Shown one piece after another: positions 16,897 through 26,393 of a stretch of DNA of 64,000 bases. Source of the stretch: Nitrospirales bacterium LBB_01 (lineage in GTDB: Bacteria; Nitrospirota; Thermodesulfovibrionia; Thermodesulfovibrionales; Magnetobacteriaceae); the NCBI GenBank assembly GCA_004376055.2, contig CP049016.1, positions 1,054,001-1,118,000 on the forward strand, given 5' to 3'. Each line of letters opens with the position of its first letter. Positions within the stretch are counted from its first letter, which is position 1. The notes beneath the pieces were generated by a model. The model did not search any database, had not been told where the DNA came from, and worked only from the letters and a program-made list of their open reading frames with translations. A program made the position numbers and the translations under genes.

Positions 16897-17784
16897 ATGA
16901 GGATACGGTTTTGGGGAGTTAGAGGTTCAATTGCCTCTCCTGGGCCTAAAACCGTTAAGTATGGCGGTAATACAACCTGTATAGAGGTGGAAACAGACGA
17001 GGGTGACCATATAGTTTTAGATGCAGGAACTGGCATTGCTCCACTGTCATTTACATATTTATCTAAACTACCTTTGAGTTGTTCTATTTTTATAACACAT
17101 ACGCATTGGGATCACATTCAGGGGCTTCCGTTTTTTGTGCCGATTTTCATACCTAATAATAAAATAGACATATATGGGGCATTTGATCCGATATCCCGTA
17201 AGTCTGTGAAAGATATAATGTCCACCCAGATGGAATATTGTTTCTTTCCTGTCCGTGAAGCGGAACTTAAAGCAGAAATCAATTATCACACTTTAGTAGA
17301 AAAACAAACTGTTACAGTTGGCTCTGCTAAAATAACAAACATTCTGATGAATCATCCGGTTCTTAACTATGGCTACAGAATAGAAAGTAATGGTAAAGCC
17401 ATGTTTTTTACAGGTGATAACGAGCCTCTTTATAATATATACGAGCCTGGGGATGATTACTTCGCTGAATATGAAAATCTTATATCCTTCAAAAACGGGC
17501 AGATGTATGATATCATACGTGGAGTGGACGTTCTGATAGCCGACGCTGCATATACCGAGGATGAATACAAAATAAAAAGAGGCTGGGGACATGGCACCAT
17601 TAAGAGCACTATAGCAATGGCAAAGGCGGCAGAGGTTAAGAGTTTATACATGACACATCACGAACCTACACGAGGTGACGACAATCTGGAGCAATTATAT
17701 CAGGATGCTCTCAAGCAATATCCATTATCCTCCGGAACACCGCCGTTTTTCCTGGCTCAGGAGGGCCATGAAATCATACTATAG
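16897..17784 (+). CDS. Metallo-beta-lactamase-fold hydrolase
   Basis: A 295-residue MBL-fold enzyme that starts MRIRFWGVRGSIASPG, a signature of the PhnP-like/response-regulator-associated MBL group. Metal ligands lie in THTHWDHIQGLPFF (HxHxDH), in MNHPVLNYGYR, in FTGDNEP and in MTHHEP. The substrate is not predictable; homologues act on cyclic phosphodiesters. The stop overlaps the first GTG of the next reading frame, which places it in an operon with the HDOD and nitroreductase genes. Confidence 0.9.
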   Translation: MRIRFWGVRGSIASPGPKTVKYGGNTTCIEVETDEGDHIVLDAGTGIAPLSFTYLSKLPLSCSIFITHTHWDHIQGLPFFVPIFIPNNKIDIYGAFDPISRKSVKDIMSTQMEYCFFPVREAELKAEINYHTLVEKQTVTVGSAKITNILMNHPVLNYGYRIESNGKAMFFTGDNEPLYNIYEPGDDYFAEYENLISFKNGQMYDIIRGVDVLIADAAYTEDEYKIKRGWGHGTIKSTIAMAKAAEVKSLYMTHHEPTRGDDNLEQLYQDALKQYPLSSGTPPFFLAQEGHEIIL

Positions 17785-17870
17785 TGACTGACATGAAAGT
17801 ACAAGTGAATCTGGATGGTGTTCAGGTTGGAATTGGAAATGAAAGTTTTTTTTGCAAAGGGGAGCATAAT

Positions 17871-18695
17871 ATGACGGAGTTTTCAGTTAATAAAGAACGA
17901 TGTATCAAGTGCGGTGAGTGTATAGAAGATTGTGTAATGAATATTATTGCATTTGAAAGCGAATATCCTGCAATCATTCAAGGAAAGGAAAGCGAATGTA
18001 TTCAGTGTGAGCATTGTTTTGCGGTTTGCAGTGAAGGAGCAGTCAGCATTTTAGGTCTTAATCCGGACAATGCGACCAAACTTGAAGGAAATCTGCCTGA
18101 AACCAGTAAGCTTGAGGTACTTATGAAGGGACGGCGGGCTGTGAGACGATATTTGAAGGAGCCTATACCGTGGGAGACTATAAGTGGTCTGTTGGATGTC
18201 GTAGTAAATTCACCGACAGGTAGAAATACAAGACAGAATCTTTTTACAGTTGTTAGTGACCCTCTTGTTATGGACAAAATAAGAGAGGAAACAATGTCAG
18301 GAATCCGCAGAGCAGTTGCAAACAATGCCATCCCCCAGGGATTTGAATTCTACTCTTTCGTAGTTGACGCCTGGGATGCAGGCAAAGACATTATTTTCCG
18401 TGGTGCACCACACATGCTTGCCGTATCAGCTCCAAAAGACGCCCCTTGTCCTGAGGCAGACACTCTCATAGCGCTTACATATTTTGAGTTGTTGGCACAA
18501 AGCATGGGAATAGGCACACTTTGGAATGGTCTTTTAAAATGGGCTGTTACTGCTATTGTGCCGGAGCTTAGAAAGAAAATAGGAATTCCAGAAGACCATC
18601 ATATAGGGTATTTCATGGTATTTGGCAGACCTGCTGTACGCTATTACCGCACTGTTCAGAGAGGGCCTGCAATGATAAATAGGGTTATAATCTGA
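17871..18695 (+). CDS. Ferredoxin-nitroreductase fusion
   Basis: A 274-residue protein from the ATG at 17871, chosen for its GGGGAG site; an upstream GTG at 17784 would add 29 residues of no family likeness. Two [4Fe-4S] sites (CIKCGECIEDC and CIQCEHCFAVC) occupy the first 60 residues. An FMN-dependent nitroreductase domain follows (RRAVRRYLKEPIPW, NSPTGRNTRQN). It should pass electrons from the clusters to FMN to reduce an unknown substrate in the cytosol. Confidence 0.9.
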   Translation: MTEFSVNKERCIKCGECIEDCVMNIIAFESEYPAIIQGKESECIQCEHCFAVCSEGAVSILGLNPDNATKLEGNLPETSKLEVLMKGRRAVRRYLKEPIPWETISGLLDVVVNSPTGRNTRQNLFTVVSDPLVMDKIREETMSGIRRAVANNAIPQGFEFYSFVVDAWDAGKDIIFRGAPHMLAVSAPKDAPCPEADTLIALTYFELLAQSMGIGTLWNGLLKWAVTAIVPELRKKIGIPEDHHIGYFMVFGRPAVRYYRTVQRGPAMINRVII

Positions 18696-18855
18696 CTCCC
18701 ATAAAGTTGGCTTTAAGACCATCCAAAGTCTCTTTATCTATGCCACTCCGATTCTATGCTTATCGGTCAACTACATCACACTGCCAAAAAAACTGGTGAC
18801 GGTATTTTTAGGGTTCTTGGAGAGCTAACATATTGATTTATAACGATAAAAACAG

Positions 18856-18942
18856 CGGAGAGGGGGGGATTCGAACCCCCGGTGGAGTCACCCCCACAAC
18901 GATTTTCGAGACCGCCGCCTTAAACCGCTCGGCAACCTCTCC
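18856..18942 (-). tRNA. tRNA-Ser (anticodon CGA)
   Basis: An 87-nt class II tRNA. The acceptor stem pairs GGAGAGG with CCTCTCC, the anticodon loop CTCGAAA gives anticodon CGA, a long variable arm (TGTGGGGGTGACTCCACC) is typical for Ser, and GGTTCGAAT marks the T arm. CCA is not encoded. Its first 23 nt lie inside the 3' end of tadA. Confidence 0.95.
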
Positions 18943-19408
18943 TTAACAACTCAAAAAATTCTTTCAATAGTATCGTACATTCCCTCTGTAAAATGCCAGA
19001 GGTAACAATTACTCTGTGATTTAATCTAACATCATTTAGTAGATTATAGAGCGAATTAACTGCACCTGCCTTTGTATCAACTGAGCCATACACCAGACGG
19101 CTTATGCGGGAATTTAATATTGCCCCAGCACACATTACACAGGGCTCCTTTGTCACATAAAGTGTTAAGCCCTTAAGTCTCCAGTCTCCAGTTATCCTGC
19201 ACGCTTCCCTGATTGCTAAGGTTTCAGCATGGGCAGTAGGATCTCCTAACTGCTCCTTTATATTATGTGCTCTTGAAATTATTGTGCCATTACTACTGAC
19301 TATCACAGCCCCTACAGGCACATCCCCGGATTCTAATGCAAGGGACGCCTCCTTAAGCGCTTCACCCATGTAACACTCATCATCCGTACAGAGTACACCT
19401 CCAGACAT
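18920..19408 (-). CDS. tadA: tRNA-adenosine deaminase TadA
   Basis: TadA converts A34 of tRNA-Arg(ACG) to inosine. The 162-residue protein has the zinc deaminase motifs HAE in DPTAHAETLAI (catalytic Glu) and PCxxC in KEPCVMCAGAIL. The last codons (LLRRGCRAV, stop TAA) are read from the 5' end of the tRNA-Ser(CGA) gene, so the two genes share 23 bp and probably one transcript. The start lies 9 bp after the caspase-like gene stop, on the same strand. Confidence 0.94.
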   Translation of the reverse strand: MSGGVLCTDDECYMGEALKEASLALESGDVPVGAVIVSSNGTIISRAHNIKEQLGDPTAHAETLAIREACRITGDWRLKGLTLYVTKEPCVMCAGAILNSRISRLVYGSVDTKAGAVNSLYNLLNDVRLNHRVIVTSGILQRECTILLKEFFELLRRGCRAV

Positions 19409-19417
19409 ACTCAGATG

Positions 19418-20863
19418 TCAGTTGCCGCTAAGGTTTTTAAATGTGCCAAGTTCATTTACAACATTGGTAGTTTTCTGAGAGTTATTTTTATCAGGAGTTG
19501 GCGTAGGTTCAGGTTTTGACGTACTTTCATCCGTAGGTAAATAATTTGCCTTTGCTTTGTTATCTCCGCTAAGGTTTTTAAATGTGCCAAGTTCATCTAT
19601 TGCATTGGTAGTTTTCTGTGAGTTATCCTTATTAGGAGTTGGCGTAGGTTCAGGTTTTGACCTGCTTTCATCCGTAGGTGTATTTGTTGCCCTTGTGCTA
19701 TACTTTAATTTCTCAAACAGATCCTTCACCTCATCCATAATTACCTTAGCCTCAACTGAGGAGGAACCCTCCTCTGAAAAAACATCATTAAACCTTGTCA
19801 AGGCAGTTATTTTATTATCCACATTGGATTCGGTTTGTAAATAGGACTTAAGTTCACTGAATGCACTCTTCATCTCCTCAAGTTTTTTTGCATTTTGAGC
19901 TTCCACCTCACGCTGCCGTTTTAAGTCATCCAGACTGAACTTGCCTGTTTTTTTTGACGGAGAATCGCCGCTGGTTGGTATTGTGGCAACAGCTACCTCT
20001 TCTTTCACTTTAAAAACAAAATCACCTTTATCAAGTTTGGGATTTCTGATTTTACCGTATTGTGGGTGCTGTGTACCCTTAGAGTAATTAGTGACGGTGT
20101 TTTGTAAATACTCCCCCAATGCTGTGCCGGTTATATAGCCGTCTTTGTCAGCGGCTGCACCCTCTAAAGCTGCCTTAAATTGCTCCAGAAAGATACTCTT
20201 ATCAGGCACGGGCTCATCTGCTGCTCCTGAGGTGATAAATTGACGCACAGGTTTTGAGGCTTTATAAGAAATAATTTCAGGCACTGCTCTTGACATATCA
20301 AAAATAGAACCCGAAAAACAACTGTCAAAAAGAAATAACGCATGCTTAGCATCAATTCTTTTAGCATAAGACTCTATTTGCTGCATATCTACAGCTTTTG
20401 CTAAAAAACCCGATCTGTCTTTATCCGGTCTGGGTGCGTCAACCGGTACAATGTAACCCATATCATCGCCATAAGACTTCTTTACTGTATGCCCATGGCC
20501 AGCAAAATAAAATAGCAGCCTGTTATCGGGTTTTGAACCATATTTTTGAATGAAATCGTCAAAAGCCATTAAAAGTTTGTCTCTGCTGGGATTGATGACG
20601 GTAACGACTTCAAATCCTTGCTCGGTCAAAAGCGTAGTAACAACCTCCACGTCATTGATAACGCCAGGTAATTTAGGCCAACCAGCCTGATACGCAGAAA
20701 CACCAATTACAAGAGCATGACTTTCACCGTAAAGGTTTACTTCTTTTCCACTATTGTCTTTAATCTTGATAGCTGCGCCTCTGTCAGCACCCCCCACCAT
20801 AGAAACTATAGCTATAAGTATTAAACACACAACTGCCGTAAATATCCTAAACTGCCCACTCAT
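19418..20863 (-). CDS. Secreted caspase-like (C14) peptidase with tandem C-terminal repeats
   Basis: A 481-residue protein from the ATG at 20863 (AAGGGGGA site); an upstream frame adds 18 unlikely residues. A signal peptide (about residues 5-25) precedes a caspase/metacaspase fold with the catalytic His in FYFAGHGH and the Cys in LFDSCFSGS. A charged helical region follows. The tail holds two tandem copies of a unit of about 44 residues: PTDESxSKPEPTPTP, a linker, then ELGTFKNLSG. The Pro-rich repeats could span the cell wall or bind a partner. The substrate is unknown. tadA follows 9 bp downstream. Confidence 0.88.
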   Translation of the reverse strand: MSGQFRIFTAVVCLILIAIVSMVGGADRGAAIKIKDNSGKEVNLYGESHALVIGVSAYQAGWPKLPGVINDVEVVTTLLTEQGFEVVTVINPSRDKLLMAFDDFIQKYGSKPDNRLLFYFAGHGHTVKKSYGDDMGYIVPVDAPRPDKDRSGFLAKAVDMQQIESYAKRIDAKHALFLFDSCFSGSIFDMSRAVPEIISYKASKPVRQFITSGAADEPVPDKSIFLEQFKAALEGAAADKDGYITGTALGEYLQNTVTNYSKGTQHPQYGKIRNPKLDKGDFVFKVKEEVAVATIPTSGDSPSKKTGKFSLDDLKRQREVEAQNAKKLEEMKSAFSELKSYLQTESNVDNKITALTRFNDVFSEEGSSSVEAKVIMDEVKDLFEKLKYSTRATNTPTDESRSKPEPTPTPNKDNSQKTTNAIDELGTFKNLSGDNKAKANYLPTDESTSKPEPTPTPDKNNSQKTTNVVNELGTFKNLSGN

Positions 20864-21120
20864 AAATTCCCCCTTAAACACACAATTGCTTAATAAAACG
20901 CCAAACCCTTGCGCCAAGCATCAAAGGAGACACTGAAACTGGCCGTTGCTTATATTACCATAAAAGATAGTGACCCACCTCCAGGAACAATCGTACTGGC
21001 CACACCCTCACACCCCCACAACCCTTCCCACTTCTTAACAAAAAAAACTGTTACCAAAACGCATCAAGACTATGTTATATATCACATCACTATTTTAGAT
21101 TCATTTGATAAATTTACGCT

Positions 21121-22104
21121 TTATGGAATATTATCCCTGTATTTCAGTGGATAAATTTCTTCTCCCACCTGTTTCTTGGTCACATCGTCCTCAACTGTTG
21201 CATTGTCAGCAGATTCAGTCTTCTTGACAAGATTCACACGTTTTGCCGTTACAGCAGATTTGTAAACCGTATCATCAGAGATATCATATATTCCTAAGGA
21301 TGTAATCCGATAGATGCGATTTACAATATAATCAGAAACCCACAAATCACCATCAACCCAAACCAGGTCTGACGGCCTCTTAATAAGGGAGGGCAAATCA
21401 GCTCTTTGTACAATTTTCCCGGACTTAATATCCAGTTTTACCAGATCAACCTTTGCACAATCACTATACGATGCGGTTTTGCAGGAGTTGTGCCCCAGCA
21501 CCCAGAGACCTGGCTTAGCGCAGTCCCATGACACACCGGTGGGGTCTTTGACCGGCGAGAAAAACTCCTCTGTCACTTTGCCGGTAGCGGGTGAGATTTT
21601 ATAGATTTTCGAAGTACCCGAATCAGCAACCCACAGAAATTCTCCGTCAAAAGCTAATCCGTTTGGTTTATCGCCTGGGGAATAAAGGGTCCTTACGATG
21701 CTGTTATTTTGCATGCTGAGTTTAAAGATTTCTTTACTCAGAGAGTCGGCAATCCACAGATACCCGTTTTCACAGCAGTCACCCTCCCATGCAAGACCGC
21801 AGATGTTTACAAATTTAGGAATTGGCACTGGAAACTTTTCAAGCATAAAATTTAAAATTCTCGTTTTGCTGAAATCCTCAACGGGAAGCAAGTCGAGAAA
21901 ACGTATATTGTAGTAAATAGATCTGTCCCCTATAATGAAATCCCTGCCATTCCACGTAATAGCATTTGGCCCCCATCCCCTGTCGTCAAAAGGTGTAAAC
22001 GTAGGCGTATCGGAGTACCAAACACATCCAAAAATAAACAGCTGCAGAAATAAAACCGCTAACACTACAGTCCTGACAGCCTTTGCGCTAAAAAGATGTC
22101 TCAT
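21121..22104 (-). CDS. Beta-propeller (NHL/SMP-30-like) lipoprotein
   Basis: A 327-residue exported protein. The signal peptide ends in FIFGC, a lipobox-like site. The body carries repeated propeller strands: GLAWEGDC, YLWIADSLSKEIFKL, PNGLAFDGEFLWVADS, KIYKISPATGKV, DLVWVDGDLWVSDYIVNRIYRI. These resemble NHL or SMP-30 blades. Several Cys in the propeller may form disulfides. No catalytic role is evident. It lies 126 bp downstream of the HU gene on the same strand. Confidence 0.8.
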   Translation of the reverse strand: MRHLFSAKAVRTVVLAVLFLQLFIFGCVWYSDTPTFTPFDDRGWGPNAITWNGRDFIIGDRSIYYNIRFLDLLPVEDFSKTRILNFMLEKFPVPIPKFVNICGLAWEGDCCENGYLWIADSLSKEIFKLSMQNNSIVRTLYSPGDKPNGLAFDGEFLWVADSGTSKIYKISPATGKVTEEFFSPVKDPTGVSWDCAKPGLWVLGHNSCKTASYSDCAKVDLVKLDIKSGKIVQRADLPSLIKRPSDLVWVDGDLWVSDYIVNRIYRITSLGIYDISDDTVYKSAVTAKRVNLVKKTESADNATVEDDVTKKQVGEEIYPLKYRDNIP

Positions 22105-22230
22105 TTTTATCTCCCAGATAAAATCTCACAAAACAACGACCACCGCCAAAAAAACAGACCAGCCATCACAACCCAACCATGCAAAGACTGCCTGTCATAA
22201 CTACCCCGCTGCGCTATAATTGCCATAAAA

Positions 22231-22509
22231 CTACTTACTATTTACAGCATCCTTAAAAGCCTTACCAGGAACAAATCTGGGAACTTTAGCCTCAGGTATA
22301 TTAAGTGTTGCCCCTGTCCTAGGGTTACGTCCCTCTCTTGCCTTTCTTGTAGATACGGAAAACGTACCGAAACCTATAAAGGTGACCTTCTGTCCACTTT
22401 TAAGTGCGTTGATAATAGCATTTGTTGTAGAGTCAAGAGCTTTAGCGGACTCTGCCTTAGTAAGCCCCGCCTCCTTTGCAATCTGGTCAATCAATTCTGC
22501 CTTTGTCAT
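22231..22509 (-). CDS. hup: HU-family DNA-binding protein
   Basis: A 92-residue nucleoid protein that bends and compacts DNA. It carries the conserved HU pattern: MTKAELIDQIAKEAGLTK, the FIGFGTFSV turn and the DNA-binding arm RKAREGRNPRTGATLNIP. An AGGAGGAAG site precedes the ATG and a strong promoter lies 70 bp upstream. Its presence in both arms doubles the dose of a nucleoid protein. Confidence 0.97.
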   Translation of the reverse strand: MTKAELIDQIAKEAGLTKAESAKALDSTTNAIINALKSGQKVTFIGFGTFSVSTRKAREGRNPRTGATLNIPEAKVPRFVPGKAFKDAVNSK

Positions 22510-22577
22510 TAACTTCTTCCTCCTTTGTTTGTGGTATATGCCACGCTGACCTGAACACTCAGGCGCTACACGGAGAG

Positions 22578-22606
22578 ATTATAACAAAGGTTATTGCATT
22601 TTGCAA
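22578..22606 (-). promoter_or_regulatory. Sigma-70 promoter of HU gene
   Basis: On the minus strand TTGCAA and TATAAT are separated by exactly 17 bp. The -35 lies within the palindrome TTGCAAAATGCAA, a possible operator. Confidence 0.7.
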
Positions 22607-22654
22607 TAAAAAAATTATAAAATTTAATTATTTTAAAAAATAAAATAAAAAAGG

Positions 22655-23278
22655 TTGAAAATTGTGTTGAATAACAGCATTAAAAAAGAGAAGATAACTA
22701 TTATGGCATTTGGAGACAGCCTGACTGTTGGTTTTCAGTCGCCTACGTATGAAGCGCCGTGGTATGTTGAAACTCCTTATGCCGATTTTTTAAAAGAAAA
22801 AGTACACTTTAAAGCTGAGTTTATAGTAAGAGGAATAAGCGGTGAGCTGACCTCTGATATGCTGGAACGCTTTGACCGGGATGTTTTAGAGATGCGGCCA
22901 GATTATGTTGTTATTTTAGGCGGCACTAATGATCTTGGCTGGGGTGTATCCATTAGTGAAATAATGGAAAATCTCAGCACTATGTATCAAAAAAGTAAAA
23001 ATGGCAGTATAATTCCTGTGGCTGTAACTGTGCCGTCCATAAGGGGATTTGACTCTGCAATAGCTCCACGAGTGGAGCTTAACTCTCTGATAATGCAAAG
23101 GTCAAAGGGCATGAATTTCCCCTGTATAGATATTTTTAGCGCAACCTCTGAAAAGGACACACTTGCTCTTGCTGTTCAATATTCCAATGATGGACTGCAT
23201 CTTTCTACGGAGGGGTATAAAATGATTGCTGAGTTATTGTATGATGATGTATTCAGGCATATAGACAGTGAGGTTTAG
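22655..23278 (+). CDS. SGNH/GDSL-family hydrolase
   Basis: A 207-residue esterase-like protein. The SGNH blocks are complete: FGDSLTVGF (nucleophile Ser), a Gly in RGISGELTSD, GGTNDLGWG (Asn) and NDGLHLSTEGY (Asp and His). No signal peptide is seen, so it may be cytosolic. The start is uncertain: TTG at 22655 has AAAAGG upstream, and GTG at 22664 is possible. It diverges from HU. Confidence 0.9.
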   Translation: MKIVLNNSIKKEKITIMAFGDSLTVGFQSPTYEAPWYVETPYADFLKEKVHFKAEFIVRGISGELTSDMLERFDRDVLEMRPDYVVILGGTNDLGWGVSISEIMENLSTMYQKSKNGSIIPVAVTVPSIRGFDSAIAPRVELNSLIMQRSKGMNFPCIDIFSATSEKDTLALAVQYSNDGLHLSTEGYKMIAELLYDDVFRHIDSEV

Positions 23279-23377
23279 CAGAGACGCTCCGGTGCCGGGT
23301 GAGCGGCGAAAGCTTAGTAGAATGGTCGTTTCTTAGATTGTACTGCGATGAAACTAATATAATGTGGAGGTTTAAAG

Positions 23378-23779
23378 GTGGAAATATACTGGGATGAGAG
23401 TCTGTCAACAGGAGTAGATACAATTGATAAGCAACATAAGGAGATTATAGCGAGAATTAACGCCCTATTATCTATGTCGGATGAGGAAAAAGAGGGAGAG
23501 TTAGATAAAATTTTGAGGTTTTTCGGCGGATATGTCATAGATCACTTTAACACTGAAGAGGCTATCATGATAAAACACAAATATCCTCAGTACGATGAAC
23601 ACAAAGGTGAGCACATGAAGTTTCTTAAAAGTTATTCGTCGCTTAAGAGACTCTTTGAAAAAGAGGGCGCCACTGAGCTAATAATAACTGCTACACAGAA
23701 TCAGGCTGTTGACTGGCTCATTAAGCATATCATGAATACGGATCAGAAAATGGCTGATTTTATAAGAAACAAGATATAA
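23378..23779 (+). CDS. Bacteriohemerythrin
   Basis: A 133-residue non-haem di-iron oxygen-binding protein. All ligand blocks are present: DKQHKE, HFNTEE, YPQYDEHKGEH and WLIKHIMNTD. The GTG start follows TGGAGGTTTAAAG. Such proteins store, deliver or sense oxygen in microaerobic bacteria, which fits the neighbouring rubredoxin. Confidence 0.95.
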   Translation: MEIYWDESLSTGVDTIDKQHKEIIARINALLSMSDEEKEGELDKILRFFGGYVIDHFNTEEAIMIKHKYPQYDEHKGEHMKFLKSYSSLKRLFEKEGATELIITATQNQAVDWLIKHIMNTDQKMADFIRNKI

Positions 23780-23847
23780 TCACTGATTTTCATATTGGAA
23801 AGGATTTTAACCTCAGATAGACACAGATAATAACTTGATCTGTGGTT

Positions 23848-26271
23848 CTATCCTTTTAGTCTAAACGCAAAAAAACGCATCCAATCCAGTCCCCAATTGA
23901 AAAGCCGCTTACCTCTGCTAACATCTGGGGCGGCAGACCCTGTATCGTCATAATATACAAATTCGACAAAATCCGGTAGCCCCGCCTTACTTGGCCATCT
24001 CCACCTTGGTTTGTAACCTGTTTCCTTAAACAGAGTTTTACCCTGAAAAAACATTCTGCACTTATTTCTGCCGCATCGGGCATTTTCTATTGCCTGTCTT
24101 AGCGCCTCAATCACCATCTCACAGCTTATCGCATCTATGCAATGACACACATTATACTTACAATCCCAGTTGCAGTCGTAACACACAAGGGGAACACTGA
24201 CTGTCGTAGTAGATTTGTTGTAAGGAAAAAAACGGCCGACATGTGCCCCACCTAGTACCACCACAGTGGGCACTCCCAGAGCGCAAGACATGTGTGCTCC
24301 GGCTGAGTCCGCACCAAAGTAAACAAGGCATCTGCTTAACAGTGCAGCGCACTGTCTAAGTGTGGTTTTGCCTGAAAGATCAAAGAATCTTACGTTAAAA
24401 TCGGCTCCGGTTTTTTTCAAAATCACATCAACATCCTCTCCTCCAAGGATAACAACATCAAAGTCTTTAAAATGATTGAGAGCTAAGTGGTAGTATTTAT
24501 AAATCTTTCCCGGATGGGAGGCGCCGGGAAACAGCGCAATCGTTGTAGAGCTTTTTAGTCCGTTTTCTGAAAAAAATCTGTCAGCGTAAGCCATGTCCTC
24601 ATCTCTGAGGTATATGGCTGGTTTAATGGCATTAGGTGTAAGGCCAAGGGCCTGTAAAAACTCCTCATGCCGCATGGGCTCAGAAAAAACTGTTCCACAT
24701 CGTTTTACTAACTTTGTATAGAGCTGATTATTTTCTTTCTTTAACTCCGGCGTCATTTTATTTACAAGGTCGCCATCATAACCTATTGTTACAGTTGCTC
24801 CGCTTTGCAGTGTAAAAATATCCGACAGCGGCTCACGTGAATAGACTGAGTTAATGGCCATGTCTGCGCCCAGTAAGCGGAGCTTTTGTATAACCTCAGT
24901 TTGGTATGCAATATCTAAGTATGCCCTTTGTTTGTCAAATGAAATAACTTTGTCAACAAACGGGCAGCTTTCGTATAACTCAGCAACATGGCTTTGGCAA
25001 AGGACTGTAATATACGCATTACAAAAAAACCCTTGTTTGATTTCTCTAAGCATACCCATAGACAAAATACAATCCCCTATGGCGTCTATCCGAACCCAGA
25101 GGATATGTTGTGGCTGCTTTCCTAATACTTCTTTTTTAACAGAAACATCGTAACTGCTGAGTCTGTCTTTAAGAAAATAGAGATTATTGAGCGCTCTCAA
25201 TTTTACATCAGAAACGTTGACTCGTTGTTTTGCTTTAAGCTCATCGTAATGTGTATCAACTTTTCGGATAGCATCCAAAAATTTGCCTTCAATTATGTCA
25301 TCGGCAGTTATTAGAAGTGCTCCTCCAACATCCTCTGTAAGTTCAACCAATTTGCCAGCCCTTTGAAAAGTTACTGGCAGCGTGTCAGCTAACATGCCAA
25401 ACACAGTAAAATGGTATCTGAAAGACACGGTTATTCGGCAGAAAGAGAGCAAAGCTATCATCTCCTGCGGAGTAAAGTAGAAATTGGGCACTATGACGGC
25501 AGCATTTTTCATTCTTTTAGAGATAGATATAGCTGCGGCTCTGTCAAAATACTTTTCATCTCGTGTTTCATTACAGAAAAACACAACCTGCCACCCCATC
25601 TTTTCTAACATATAGTCAAATGTCTCAGCCATGCGCTGTCTGAGCGCATTGTTTAAGCATGAGTTGACTGCGTTTACGCCAAGAATTGGAATATCAGGAT
25701 TTACGCCGATAGATTGTAGTAAACCCCTTGCCCAGCCGTTATCTGTGCTGTTATAGGGCGTAAGCCATGCTAAATCCGCCGCACTTACCACATTTTTAGA
25801 AGGAACACCGAGGTTTAACAGATTTTCCCTGCTTGTTTTTGACCTCACTGACCATGTATATATTGAATTAAGAAAACCCTGGTTAAAAAGTTCACATGCC
25901 TGTGGAGTTATTAATCTGTCAACGCCCACTCCTACGGCATGAACCGGAATTCCGTTTTCTAAACAAAAAATATGTTTATTACCGAGCTCTCCTAATGGCC
26001 AACTTAGAGATTCGGACTCAGTGACAACGGTTGTTCCGATGAGCAGTACCATGTCGGCCTCTTTGCAAAGGGTATGGCAGAGCGTTTCATCTCTGAAATC
26101 CACAAATTCATAACACGAAGGAAAAATTCTTAGAGCCTCTTCGTTTTTATCCCAGACCTCAATGGTTGTACCCTCCTGCAGTTTATAAAGCGATAAAAAC
26201 CCGTTCATCATCGCCTCATCACCGATGTTGCCAGCTCCAAGACCGGTAAACGAAACGTGTATTTTTTTCAT
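23848..26271 (-). CDS. Polysaccharide pyruvyltransferase-GT9 heptosyltransferase fusion
   Basis: An 807-residue, two-domain enzyme. Residues about 1-320 match the polysaccharide pyruvyltransferase (CsaB/WcaK) family, starting with GLGAGNIGDEAMMNGFL. Residues about 390-740 match the GT9 heptosyltransferase fold (WVRIDAIGDCILSMGML, FPGASHPGKIYKYY, GADSAGAHMSCALGVP). A Cys-rich stretch (VCYDCNWDCKYNVCHC) follows near the C-terminus. The fusion suggests addition of a sugar and its pyruvylation on one surface glycan. I know no closely named homologue with this layout. Confidence 0.85.
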   Translation of the reverse strand: MKKIHVSFTGLGAGNIGDEAMMNGFLSLYKLQEGTTIEVWDKNEEALRIFPSCYEFVDFRDETLCHTLCKEADMVLLIGTTVVTESESLSWPLGELGNKHIFCLENGIPVHAVGVGVDRLITPQACELFNQGFLNSIYTWSVRSKTSRENLLNLGVPSKNVVSAADLAWLTPYNSTDNGWARGLLQSIGVNPDIPILGVNAVNSCLNNALRQRMAETFDYMLEKMGWQVVFFCNETRDEKYFDRAAAISISKRMKNAAVIVPNFYFTPQEMIALLSFCRITVSFRYHFTVFGMLADTLPVTFQRAGKLVELTEDVGGALLITADDIIEGKFLDAIRKVDTHYDELKAKQRVNVSDVKLRALNNLYFLKDRLSSYDVSVKKEVLGKQPQHILWVRIDAIGDCILSMGMLREIKQGFFCNAYITVLCQSHVAELYESCPFVDKVISFDKQRAYLDIAYQTEVIQKLRLLGADMAINSVYSREPLSDIFTLQSGATVTIGYDGDLVNKMTPELKKENNQLYTKLVKRCGTVFSEPMRHEEFLQALGLTPNAIKPAIYLRDEDMAYADRFFSENGLKSSTTIALFPGASHPGKIYKYYHLALNHFKDFDVVILGGEDVDVILKKTGADFNVRFFDLSGKTTLRQCAALLSRCLVYFGADSAGAHMSCALGVPTVVVLGGAHVGRFFPYNKSTTTVSVPLVCYDCNWDCKYNVCHCIDAISCEMVIEALRQAIENARCGRNKCRMFFQGKTLFKETGYKPRWRWPSKAGLPDFVEFVYYDDTGSAAPDVSRGKRLFNWGLDWMRFFAFRLKG

Positions 26272-26393
26272 ATCGGGATTAACTCTAACACCATACCTTT
26301 AATTATAATAGACGTTGCCAAGTGGTTTAGTAAACTTTTCATGTATATACGGTTCAGACAACCGAGGAAAAGCTGAGCTGGATTATAACAAAA

